Assembly (NCBI RefSeq): GCF_030247195.1 | Contig: NC_080672.1 | Span: 4,154,001-4,218,000, forward strand | Length of the DNA: 64,000 nucleotides | Reading direction: 5' to 3' | Source: Topomyia yanbarensis | Lineage: Eukaryota > Arthropoda > Insecta > Diptera > Culicidae | In this document: positions 21,530 to 32,730 of the stretch, one piece after another | How positions within the stretch are numbered: the first letter of the stretch is position 1 | How the letters are laid out: every line of letters starts with the position of its first letter | The notes under the pieces: generated by a model | Told to the model about the DNA's origin: nothing | What the model saw: only the letters and a program-made list of their open reading frames with translations | Database searches by the model: none | Position numbers and translations under genes: made by a program

Positions 21530-22354
21530 CGCAGCACTAACCGTCATTTACAATTCTTCATACGTCTACCCGATTCGGGTTCATGGCAACTATCACGACT
21601 TACATTTATCCTACTATTTCTCCATCCATTTCTAAGTTGTGTAATAAGATCTTCAACTAATCTGAAACATTTGGTCATGCCCAAGCAAATTTGATGTTTG
21701 CGATGTAATTGTGTAGGCTTAGGCAGACAAAACTGTTTTTTGTCTGCAATTTCCCTATAAATATTTTTTTTTCCATTTTAGTGTAAAGCAGAACCACTCG
21801 CGTAAACAAAATTAATATTGCATTCCACTTGAAAAAGAAAATATTTGTTGTCCTGACGAAACTTAAAAATATTTGTGAGAAAACTATAACTTATTTACGT
21901 TCAAACCCTACTTTCAACTGAAGCGGCAGGGTTATTCCTTCGAAACGTTGCACTATGGAGAGTCATGTGACCATGAATCGATAAACTCGAATTTAATTCA
22001 GTTCTATACTGAACGTTTATATATAGGAGAGACTGAGGAGACTTGACCTCCTTTTCTGTTTCCCAATCCGTGGAGTGATAAACAAAATTAATATTGCATT
22101 CCACTTGAAAAAGAAAATATTTGTTGTCCTGACGAAACTTAAAAATATTTGTGAGAAAACTATAACTTATTTACGTTCAAACCCTACTTTCAACTGAAGC
22201 GGCAGGGTTATTCCTTCGAAACGTTGCACTATGGAGAGTCATGTGACCATGAATCGATAAACTCGAATTTAATTCAGTTCTATACTGAACGTTTATATAT
22301 AGGAGAGACTGAGGAGACTTGACCTCCTTTTCTGTTTCCCAATCCGTGGAGTGA
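21530..22354 (-). repeat. Dispersed repeat A, copy 3 (inverted, partly duplicated)
   Basis: On the minus strand this reads ...CCATAGTGCAACGTTTCGAAG... then CAGACAAAAAACAGTTTTG, then ATTACACAACTTAGAAATGG, GTAAGTCGTGATAGTTGCCATG and onwards, matching copies 1 and 2. It lacks the GA run: the sequence goes from CATGAACCCGAA straight to TCGGGTAGACGTATG. Its 5' part is present twice as an exact direct repeat (21,803-22,078 and 22,079-22,354). With copy 2 only ~70 bp away it forms a large imperfect inverted repeat. Confidence 0.7.
21803..22354. repeat. Exact 276-bp tandem duplication
   Basis: Two adjoining 276-bp copies, 21,803-22,078 and 22,079-22,354, look identical at every base I compared. The junction is ...GGAGTGATA|AACAAAATTAAT. 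The lack of divergence means a very recent event or an assembly duplication. Confidence 0.9.
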
Positions 22355-22359
22355 TAAAA

Positions 22360-23465
22360 AATAAAGCATTTTTTATAGTTTTTGTGTAGTTTTTATGAAT
22401 GACTAATAATCATAAAAAAAATCCATGGAAATATTACACTGGACTAGGACTAGCATTTCTAGAAAACAACAAACAAATGGAAAATGCTTAGATTAGTTAA
22501 GACTCGATCCCTAATTTGAGGACACTTGATTCCTCTTTGGAAATATGGAAAACAGCATATAGGGTAATGTGGCTATTTTCGCCCTGGTTTTTTTTATCAC
22601 CCTACACTTTTGAAGTGTTTGGTTAGAGCAGTGTCCGCCATCGTTGCTCAACGCATTGACTCAAATTGAAGTGTGATAATGAAGGCACTCGATTCGAGTT
22701 TTCCCTGCACTCAAACAGAAGAATTTCATCATTCTCAGGCCATTCTTGTTGTTATATTGGAACACAGCAAAGACGATGAATTAATGAAATTAATAATTAA
22801 TGAAATAGTGTGGCAGCTTCCCTAATAAGGTCAAAATATTTTATCTTTTTTTCTTCATTTCATTCATTGGATTCGTTTTGATCAGTTTACTCATTTCACG
22901 CATTTTATTCGTATCATTCATTATACTTATTCTCAGTGCTGTAAAATTTTACAATCGGTTACCTATTTCTGCTTGAATTTACCGAAACCAATCGCCTCCC
23001 TCATTAATTAACTTTCCAACTAACTGAAATTTCATGCAGAATCGAATGCCTCAGTGCAGAGGAAATATAGGTTTCTTTGCTTACCATCGGATTACTTTTC
23101 TGCGTAAACTATACGGTTAAAATGAAATCATTAGTCCGATTACGATTTTTTATCTTTTTAGGATGATAGACGACTTCTATTTCTACTTATTTTAATCCAT
23201 CAAAACTGCTAAATGAATCACAAAGCAATTTATTAGAAAAAAAAGAATAAAACTCAGCAATCTTCTTTTAGAGCACTGAATTGATCAATTAGGACTTGAG
23301 AAACGAATTCTGAATAAATTCCACCAATCAAGAAAGAATATGAAAATTCACGAAAAAAAATTATCCATTGTAATTTTTCGTGTTCACTTCAAAATTATTA
23401 TTTAAATAGAGGACTCGACTTAACATTTTTTTCATCTTTAACTAAATTTCTCAATTTAAATAAAT
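22360..23465. other. No gene seen
   Basis: AT-rich, with a short TTCATTTCATTCATT-type stretch at ~22,850-22,920. No open frame, terminal repeat or RNA gene is recognised. Confidence 0.4.
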
Positions 23466-24935
23466 TTTTCCATAGGCATTTCCAATTTTTGTTTCTTCTT
23501 CTATTGTTTCATATTTGCTTTTTGTTTCTTTTCCCTATTTCATCAAGGTTTTGTATTCTTTCTATTCACGCCATTTTTTTTAAATTTTGCTACATATTTT
23601 CATTTTTGCTTTTTATTTTAAATTTATCCCAATTTTTAATTCATTTCATCTTTTCGGGTTTTTTTTATTTTTTTCATTATATCTATCATTTTATTTGTTT
23701 CTTTATTTCATCCGTTTGTTCAATTGATTTCATTAAATGTATTCCATTTATTTCTCTAAACTTTTATTTCCTATTATTTTTTTGGATTTTTTCATAATTT
23801 CCAATAAACTTAGTTTAGTTTTTCTCTAATCCAACATTTTTTCCATATTTTAAATTTTTAGGTTTCTCTCATTCGCTCAAAAAAAATCATTATTTCTATT
23901 TTTTCTAGTTTTATTATTTTTTTTGTGAATTTTTCTGTTCACCATCCGTTTTGAAATTTATGCTTTTCTTTTGTGCGCGTTTTTTCAGTATTCTTCTATA
24001 TTTATTTGTTGTTATGCTCCATTACCTTTAGCATTTTTCTTTTTTACCCATTCAAATAATTTTAAATTCCATGTTTTCTATTTTGATATCTTTTTTCATT
24101 TGAATATTTTTCTCATTATTTTATATTGACCTTTTGACGTTTTTTGATTGCTTTCTGTTTTCTATTTCCACTTATACTCGATATAGATTTTTTTTAAATT
24201 TCGGCGATATTCCTATTTGATCTTACATGTTTTCTGTGATTTCGCTTTTGTTTGGCTATTTCCACTTGTTCCTGTTTTCTTTTTGGTTTTCTTCAATCGA
24301 TTCCATCCAATTGTTACAATTTATTTCATTGCTATTATTTCATTTAAAAAGAAACTTGTCCACTTTTTGGTTCTTCATAGTTATTTTATTTTTATCTATT
24401 GATTCCATTCTTGTTCTTTATCATTCCTTCTATTTTGAAACATTTTTTTAGCTTTTTTCTCACTTTTTTATGCTTTCTATTTTTTATTTTGCTACACATT
24501 TTGTATTATTATGTTTGTGTCTACCTTAGTGGATCCATTTTGTTCATTTCTATATTTGTTTACTATTTTGTAGCCTTATTGTATATTGTTCCATTGTTTT
24601 TCATTATATTTTTTTCATATTGTTCTTTAACTGAATTTTACTATTTAAACCATTTTGCAATATTTTTCTATTTCTAATATTTTGGTGTATTTTTTGTTTT
24701 CATTTCCTTAATTTGTTGATTTCAATTAGTCAGTTTTTGTTTTTGACTATTTGCATATTATTAATCTTTTTCCATTATTTTAAATGTCGTTTCTTTAGCT
24801 TACTCGTTTTAGTATTAGTTTTTCCTGATTTGTTCCTTTTTTTATTTTTCTCTCTTTAAATACTTTCTCCATCAAATGTTCTTTTTGTTTTTTATTAAAT
24901 GTATTGCATTTCCATTTCGCTACTATTTTCACAAG
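23466..24935. repeat. T-rich low-complexity tract
   Basis: Nearly 1.5 kb of + strand sequence is dominated by T with short words such as TTTTATTT, TTTCATT and ATTTTTC. Open frames here encode Phe/Leu/Ile-rich peptides purely from composition. It resembles a heavily mutated relative of the ATTTCATT low-complexity type seen on the other strand at 361-1120. Confidence 0.65.
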
Positions 24936-25605
24936 AATTCAATTATGAGTTTTTCAATAATATTGTACCAAATATTTGAATGAAGGACTCGCAAAGATCA
25001 CCTGAATTAGTTTTCCCTGAAACCAAAAAAGTCAGCTACACTATCGGACAAATGAGATGTTGTATTTTTAGATGCTGTCAATGTTGAAGGGCACCGACTT
25101 TGCCAAATGTGTTGTTTCTTTAACGAACTCTAGGTGAAACTAAACAAAGATCCGACAGCGAAGCGACATTTTTATTGCGACCTAGCCCGTCAACAAGGAA
25201 ATTTACGTGAAAGAGTGCACGAAAAAGTGCCTGTTACTTTTCATGAAACAAAATAATTGTTTCACGCTTTTTTTGTCGCATTTTCAATTCTGCTATTATC
25301 TAAAAAGAACGCCTACAAGGTTCAGTTGGCGACCATGGGCAAGGATTCTCGAAACACACTAGAGCTCGGCTCAATTGAGGTATATTGATCCATCGTCAAA
25401 TGGAACCTGAAGAAGACTCAAAACTGTTTAAGTAAACTGGGTGTGGCGAAAAAAATGGACGATGTACCTGTACAGAATTTTATGGCAGTAGTTAAAAGAT
25501 ACTCAACCGAAAGCTTAGCTAAATATTTTTCTGTATTTTATACTAATTGAGGTTATGAAGAAAACATAAAAAACTGAATAAATCATTATTGTTTGACCAA
25601 ATTTT
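24936..25605. other. Unassigned; possible degraded coding sequence
   Basis: Around 25,320-25,530 a discontinuous + frame reads ATMGKDSRNTLELGSIEV, then WNLKKTQNCLSKLGVAKKMD after a stop. This looks less AT-driven than its surroundings. I cannot match it to a family. Confidence 0.25.
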
Positions 25606-25610
25606 GATCA

Positions 25611-25889
25611 TAGACGGCGCCGATGGTTGAGTGGTAAGCGTGACCTCCACTCAGCCCAGTGGGTCTGTGTTCCATCCCGGCCGACGTCGTTGAAATTTTC
25701 TGAAAACTCTGTGCCACATCTTCCTTCATAAGGGAAGTAGAGTCTTTGGTTCCGGTCCATCTGTTGATGAACCGATAGCTGGTTGTTGATTCACCTCTCT
25801 GGCGTCGGTGATAGGCACTCAGTGTGAACAGAAATAGACAGAAAAAACGAAAAAAATGACCGTAACACCCTTTTAAATGAAAAAAAAAC
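25611..25889 (+). mobile_element. tRNA-derived SINE
   Basis: The 5' end (GGCGCCGATGGTTGAGTGGT) resembles a tRNA head and contains an RNA polymerase III A box, TGGTTGAGTGG at 25,624-25,634, and a B-box-like GTGTTCCATCC at 25,668-25,678, with normal spacing. An unrelated body of about 180 bp follows and the copy ends near an A-rich tail at 25,880-25,889. The B box differs from the GGTTCGANTCC consensus. This is the plan of mosquito SINEs such as Feilai, but I cannot assign the family. No target duplication was clear. Confidence 0.65.
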
Positions 25890-26105
25890 AATTGAATACA
25901 ACACTAAGTGTATTCTCCTATAGTTTACCTCCAGTAGTTCCTATGCACTATACATAATAGCAGAAAACTATTTTTTTCAATAGATTTCGATTTTAACCGT
26001 TTTTGTGTTTGAAAAATCTAGAATGATGGCTCTTATGCTGGACCCGGGCCCGTTATTTCTCTCTACAGCATGTTGTTTATAAACAACAACGTTTTCAAAC
26101 AGCTA

Positions 26106-27210
26106 CACTCAAAAAATAATTCACTTTAATTTTACGTGATTATTCACCTAAATACATATGTTTCGCTTTTCAACATACATTATGTGATTCCTATAAATTA
26201 CACTTGGCAGTCATCTTGAGGTTATGTGAATTAAATATGGCCGACAACTTACTGGTTGGTGTGGTATCTTCTTAGTTCTATGTTTTCAACGTAAGTTTTC
26301 CATTTATTTATTCTGATGATGGATAAATTTAATTTTCCTTTTCTCGAATTTCAGGGATCCAGGGATGTATAGCCAAATTTTCGGTCAACAAGCTCCTGGA
26401 TAAAACTTTCAAGTAGGAGGTGGTGCTTATGAGATACTTTTCAGCCAGTTATGTGCTATGCGATATGTTTTATGTATAAGTACAGACTAGCAGACATAAC
26501 ACTATGACGGAATTCCCTCAAAAAAATCGATCCGACAATTTTCCCAGAACACTAGCTCCACCTTTTATTCACGGTCCCAAACACTCATTTAATGGTAGGT
26601 TACCCCTTAGGTTTGGGAGCAATTTTTCACTAGTGGTCTATCCCCCGTATGCTTGTTCATATGACAGTGGTGCCATAATTTCAAATGTGGCCACATTCCT
26701 AACTACAAATATATTTAAAATGACCGTTAAAGCGGGCGAAGCTTAGTTTTTAAGTATTATGTCTGTTAGTCTGTGGTATAAGTTCTAGTGTGAATTTATG
26801 TTTTTCAATCGAATAATTGTAAATGAATCGATGAAATAAAAACAAGCACTTTATTTTCTTGAAACGTTAAAAAATAAAACGTGATATTTCTTATTACTAT
26901 GCGAATTTAAGCATTTGGTTCATCAGCTAAAAATTACGTGTTTTTTACATAATGCGCAACATAAATTTACGTAATGGTTACATGAACACAATCATGCCTT
27001 ATATGTTTGACGCCAGGTAATTGTTATGTGAACTTCCGTTCCCAAGTGTGTGAAAAAACACGTAACTTTGATCTGATGAGTTAGATAACTATTATCTGAT
27101 GCCCCAGATACTGATTTATCGGTCTATCCTATTAAATGTACGTGAAAAGTGTGGTGGATGAGATTCATACATGTTTTCACGTGAAAGTAACGTGATTTAT
27201 GTTTTGAGTG
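26106..27210. mobile_element. TA-flanked non-autonomous DNA transposon, 1.1 kb
   Basis: The left end reads CACTCAAAAAATAATTCAC and the right end, read inward, CACTCAAAACATAAATCAC. Both continue into a TTTACGTGA/TTTCACGTGA block. TA lies on each side (26,104-26,105 and 27,211-27,212), as in Tc1/mariner-type insertions. Inside there are further ATTATGTGA/TTTACGTAA-like words but no transposase. A piece of its interior (~26,590-26,730) is related to 50,880-51,085 on the minus strand. The short open frame at 26,504-26,746 has no known domain. Confidence 0.7.
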
Positions 27211-27359
27211 TATAACTTTGTGGTTGGACAAGATTTTCTCACAAAAACTGGAAGGCCAATTACTGTGACTATCATCCCTTACCAACACTTTTAAGGAACA
27301 ACGGTTTTGGAACCCTATATGCGCTAGACAAAAGTTGGGCATGAAATAGTTGATTTAAT

Positions 27360-27690
27360 ACATATTCATTTTGTTGGCTATATTGATTTAATTATTTTGT
27401 TGTTTTATTCCTATTATTCATTTCATTCATTTTATTATTTTCTTGTTTTTTCCCGTTTGACACAATTTAATTTATTGTTTTAATTCTATAACTTTATGAA
27501 TATCTAATTTTATAATTTTTGAGCTGAACTAGTTTGATTTATGTATTTTACCAATTTGATTAATGTTAATCATTCTACCCATTTCATGAATTTGAAAACT
27601 TTTTTTTTAATTTTTTGCTTTATTCTTGCTTTAATCGCATTTTTATAGATTTTCTATAATTTCGTGAGTTTATTCGAGGTTTTATTCGTG
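27360..27690. repeat. TTCATTTTATT-type low-complexity tract
   Basis: Contains TATTCATTTCATTCATTTTATT and diffuse variants, the reverse-strand counterpart of the tract at 361-1120. Confidence 0.5.
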
Positions 27691-30046
27691 CATGATTCAA
27701 AGCTGTGTTAATCTCACCTCTAATTGGGTGTTCTTGCCCTTTCCCCTGAAATATATTTACGAAGTTAAATATTAATGGTCCTGTTTAATTAATCAATGTT
27801 TAACTCAAATGTTATGATCTGCCATGCCTTTTCATCCTTTGCGGTATTTTTGAAATCCGACGAAGCCTTATCATACAGCAAGGGATATTGCTTTATCCGC
27901 TTAATTAGACTGCTTTCCATCGTGTAATAATTATTACTGCAATTGGTAGTTTGAAAATTTACTTTAAATGAGTGAATAAATAAATATATTTCTCCAAGTT
28001 ACCCCTGTTGGCTGGACATATTGTCACCGGAACAACACCAGATCAACCTCGACTTCCTATGGCAATATTGTACAGCAAGGGCCGTTACTATTAGTTGTTT
28101 GCAGCGAAATTTTTTGAGGCGAGCATAATCCAAACAAAATTTATCGGCACAATATTTTAAACTGATATCAATCATACGCCTACTTTAATCATGTTGACAG
28201 TTTGAACGCACCATTGAATTTGTTTATTTGTCAATATTTTGAACTGCATTAGCATTTTAGTACAACGTTATCCATTGCGATATTCTTTCTTACAAAATCC
28301 ACTGTCAGTTCACGCTGACGCTGATGTCCTATTCTATTTGAGACTTTAGTATTACAATTGCCTGGTCAAATGATTTTGACAATGATTTTCCAAATAACGA
28401 TTTAAATAATAAAAAAAATTCTCTCATTACCAACCCCAACTTGACCATGGCACGAAAAAACGAGCGTTCTTCCACTCGAGTTAATCGAGCTCTTGAAATT
28501 CATTCCTGTTAGTTTTTAAAATCACATTACAATCTGTCACCGGTCCAACTGTGTCTATGCCCATGACAGCCGCGCGTTGAATACTTCTCAATGCTTGGCA
28601 TACAATTTCCCCCCGAAAAAAAAAATTCGACTGAAAGTTACTCTTGCTCTCGACCACGATGCAGACCACATACTGGCTATCTGACCATATACAGAATGAC
28701 CAACTTTCGTCCTATGCAATTGCAGAACGAAGTCCGTGTCCTCGGTATTAAAAAAAAAAAAAGTAACAGCTTGAAGCTGTTTATACTTTTTCCATCGTTT
28801 CGCATACAGGAGTAGGTACAGTGTGACACATCTTCCAACGATCGCAGTCCGGGAGGGGGTCACAATGTACAGGCCACCAGGGAGAGTTCAGCTGGGGCGG
28901 GTGGCCTCTGTAACGACTCCAGCAGAATTCTTTTTGCAATAAAAATTCTTTCTCCCTCGGTGGAACCGGTGGTAGATGGGGGAAGGAAAGAGGTCCACTT
29001 ATTGTCACCTTTCGCTTCTGCCCCGAGCCAGATGTTGTTTGGGACAAAGTTGAGTTCTTACATTCATAGAGCTGGTTCTGTTATTCTGAGGAATTTTAGG
29101 TGATCTGATTGAAATTGAAAACTTTTAGAATGCTTGCAATTGATTTTGTTCTTTTAGTAAGTTTCGGAGTTATTTGGTGTTATTTAGTGACATTTTTTTT
29201 GTTCGATATATTAATTTGATGAAAACCTTTACTACTGTTTTACTGTGTCCAGAATTGGTATTCGGGCTTGTTAAAATCCAATGCTACTCTATCAACTTGA
29301 GCATCATTCAAGACGTGTTGTGAAAGAGTGTTGACTACTCAAAACACCCGTCACGATGTACATCGAAAATACGTTTACGCGTAGGTAAACATCGTCTCAA
29401 AATGATATTCCCGTAGTTTCCTCGAATGTGCCGGCGGCGGAGGCGGCGGGGGCAAGCGTGTCGGAAGGCACAATTTGCACCTGCTTGTTGTCTTGAGAAG
29501 CTGCTACACCTTCCCGGCAAGTTGCGATGCATGTTTTCGACATTGTTTCCTGGGTGTCTTTCCAACATACATACGTGCCGGCGCGGCGAAGTACGGGAAG
29601 TACTTTCCATTCCACATACAGATGTACACATACACATACACACATACAACAGAGCGTCAATAGAGCATTCCACTCATCTAGATAACCTTTGGAAGTGCGC
29701 TTGATATGGATGCAGTTGCGGTGAAAGGAATGCGATGAGGGTGATGATCAACACCGGAGAGTTATGTACCTGCGATGCACGTTCGCTGATTAAACGAAAC
29801 GCAGTCGGGTGCAATCTTGATCGTTGTAGAAATCGGGAATTTACAGAATGAGATAGTATAACCGATGGGAATATTAATCGGCATTGAGGTACAATCGCAG
29901 TGTAATACATTTGAAAATTTACCGAGATTTTTTACGCATGCTACGATTTGGTTGTTGGTTGGTTGTACAATCAGGCAAAACGTCAAGCGAAATCCAAAAC
30001 AAATATCGCATATGATGCATAGAAAAGTACACTCAGTCAAAAAATA
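27691..30046. other. No supported gene; two GC-richer patches
   Basis: Patches at ~28,820-29,050 and ~29,400-29,600 are GC-richer than the flanks. On the minus strand the second reads QVQIVPSDTLAPAASAAG near 29,413-29,465 before a stop, which could be an exon end or chance. Neither matches a family I know, and splice sites are not convincing. The remainder is AT-rich. Confidence 0.3.
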
Positions 30047-30928
30047 TACACTGATAGAATATCAGTGTATATTCGTAAATCGCTAGAAATTAGATTCGCA
30101 CAGAAAATTTTCATAAAATATGCGAATTTTTCGTACATATAATGAATCGTTCGTAGTTCTATTGAAACACTTTAAGTTTTTTTCGTGAAAACCACGAAAT
30201 GACTTTCGTTGGCTTATTACGAAACAGCTTCATTCGGCAAACGAATTGTTCGCTGCTATATACGAATATCTTTGTAATATTTACGAGCACCATTCGTCAA
30301 ACCGTCAACGTCAAAAGAGCTTCAATATGGAGTCTTGTTGCTATACGTCAGATGATTGTTGATCATCACGACGGTCTCGGTCTGACTATTTAGTAGCCGT
30401 ATCCGTGTCCGCCGGTTTCAGGAAGATTTCCTGAACCTATTTTGCTTGATCCAGAATCTGGAGCAGTACGGATTCAGTTGAGCCATCGCAAACTGCTCGT
30501 TGGTTTTCAATGAATAAGCTTGAGTTTTTCTCTACCGGAGCAATGTCAAAACAATATGCTATTAAATACGAAAACTTTTCTAAGATGAACGAAATGAATT
30601 CGTGCGACCAACAAAATCGTTCGTAATATACATAAACGTTTATTAAAGTAAACGAAACTTTTCACTTCATTCACGAAAAATAATGTTGATATCAACGATA
30701 ACATTTGTGCAATGTACACTAAATAAGTAAAATTTACGAAAACATTTGTTCATCAAGCGGGCATATCTTCACACCACAATCTTTCTAGTCCTCAATAGTG
30801 ATGAGCAGGTTGAAAGAGAATCGAATTTACCAGATTGAGCCCTTTAATTAAAAAGAATCGGTGCTGTCAAACATCGATTCTAAAAGATCGAATGCGACCA
30901 ACGAAGTCGTTTGTAATATACATAAACA

Positions 30929-32730
30929 CTCAACACATTGTTAGCCGATGTTCATTGGGAATAATTTCTTGTTGGTTGCAGTATTAATGAAGCTGTGACA
31001 AATATGTATGATAAAATGTATGATATATTTCGTGATGTTGTTCCTGTGAAGCGACCTCGTCGTTCGCGTGGTAAAAAGCAGCCTTGGTGGAATAACGAGC
31101 TACAGAATCTACGGAATCGTCTTCGCAAGGTTAGGAAACGATGCTTTCGCTGGAGAGATGATCGGCACAAAGCTGAGCTGCATGCCATTGAGAGCGAATA
31201 TAACTCTTTGCATGCGCATTGCTTTCGTGGCTATATTCATCGCACGGAGGAGAACCTGAAGCAGGACCACAATTCGTTTTGGTCATTTGTAAGAAGCCGT
31301 AAGCAGTCGTCCGGAATCCCACAACGTGTTAGTTACAACTGAAGCTGAAGTTGCAGTCTATAGATGGTTCTAAGTGTGCTGGTCCGGATGGTTTACCGCC
31401 TATCTTCTTCAAGAGCTATGCTGAAACGCTGGCTGTTCTTGCGATTATAATTTTCAATAGGTCATTGTCCGAAGGAATTTTCCCGAGTGTCTGGAAGAGA
31501 GCATCTATTACACCGATCCACAAGTCAGGTAGCATCCACGATGTTGAAAATTATCGAGCCATTTCAATTTTGAGCTGTTTACCGAAAATTTTTGAAAGCC
31601 TCGTTCACGATTTGCTGTACCCGAAGATTCACCATATCATTTCCGAGTGGCAGCATGGATTTGTGAAAAAAAAAAACATTTGACGAGTACTAATCTTATG
31701 GCGTACGTTTCATCACTTAATAGCGCGCTTGGAAAGCGCCAACATGTCGATGCCGTTTATGTTGATTTTGCAAAAGCGTTTGATAGGGTGCCTCATTTGT
31801 TAATCGTGGCCAAATTTGAGCGAATGGGACTTCCTGAGTGGTTGACACGGTGGATAATGTCATACCTCACCGAGCGTAGTGCATTTGTGCGCATAGATGA
31901 AACGAGATCATCTCCGTTTGTGATAGAGTCGGGTGTGCCTCAGAGAAGTCATTTGGGCCCGCTACTGTTTATTTTATTCGTAAACGATTTATGTTCCGCT
32001 AAGTATATGTTTGCTGATGATCTGAAATTTTTCCGTGTAATTGCGTCGGCAGCCGATTGCTGTGCCATTCAAGCCGATATTGATGTGCTGTTAAATTGGT
32101 GTACTCATAACGGTATGGAAGTAAATGTGCAATGTGATATCGTTCTGTCGAAACAGGCACGTCATGACATTCGATTATAGAATGGCAGAAAGCAGTATCA
32201 ACCGAGTTAATACGATAAAGGACCTAGGCATTCTCCTCGATAACAAACTAAATTTCGCGCAGCACATTGCAAAGACTACAGCTAAGGCCTATGCCGTGCT
32301 GGGGTTCATTAAACGAAACACGCAGCAATTCAGCGATATTTATTGCCTAAAAACGCTCTTTTGTGCACTCGTGCGTAGCATCCTGGAGTACGGCGTGCTT
32401 GTGTGGGCGCCTTATCATGCTGTGCAAATCAATCGCGTCCAACGAATTCAGCGTCACTTTGTTCGATACGCTCAGCGACTACTGCCATGGAATAATCCTG
32501 TTCGACTACCGCCGTATGAACAACGATGCAACCTTCTACGTTTACCGACGCTTGCAAGTCGGAGGATAATGCTGCAACAGCTCTTTGTGTTTGACTTTCT
32601 CGGAAACAATGTTGATAGCTTCGAGTTGCTGAGCCAGTTTCGCATCAACGTACCACCAAATACAAATATGTTAATACGAAATGCTCTGATGATTTTTCGA
32701 GGACACATTTTATAACACAGGTACACCAAT
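30929..32730 (+). pseudogene. Jockey-like LINE, reverse transcriptase, frameshifted
   Basis: Four overlapping frame segments read one non-LTR reverse transcriptase. 30,995-31,340 gives the pre-RT linker (KKQPWWNNELQNLRNRLRK). 31,351-31,682 gives SKCAGPDGLPP and ENYRAISILSCLPKIFE. 31,647-32,180 gives VDFAKAFDRVPH, GVPQRSHLGPLLF (normally GVPQGS) and MFADDLKFF. 32,125-32,715 gives NTIKDLGILLDNKLNF and SILEYGVLVWAP. At least three frameshifts are needed, one at the A10 run near 31,667-31,676, so it is dead. No RNase H follows, which fits Jockey/CR1-type elements. The 5' part (endonuclease, ORF1) is absent: the sequence starts abruptly at ~30,929 inside repeat B, a usual 5' truncation. The 3' end of this or a related copy is at 35,050-35,330. 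Confidence 0.85.

Noticed and set aside
23489..24677. Several hydrophobic + strand frames resembling membrane proteins
   Set aside because: T-rich composition alone gives Phe/Leu/Ile runs; no charged flanks, loops or conserved pattern.
25613..25690. Functional tRNA gene
   Set aside because: Only the head and promoter boxes are tRNA-like; there is no matching acceptor stem or cloverleaf, and a long unrelated body follows.
25586..25891. 101-codon minus-strand frame
   Set aside because: Overlaps a tRNA-derived SINE with A and B boxes on the + strand; the frame is incidental.
28588..29047. Two overlapping minus-strand frames with balanced composition
   Set aside because: No domain recognised; homopolymer runs inside and no start or splice support.
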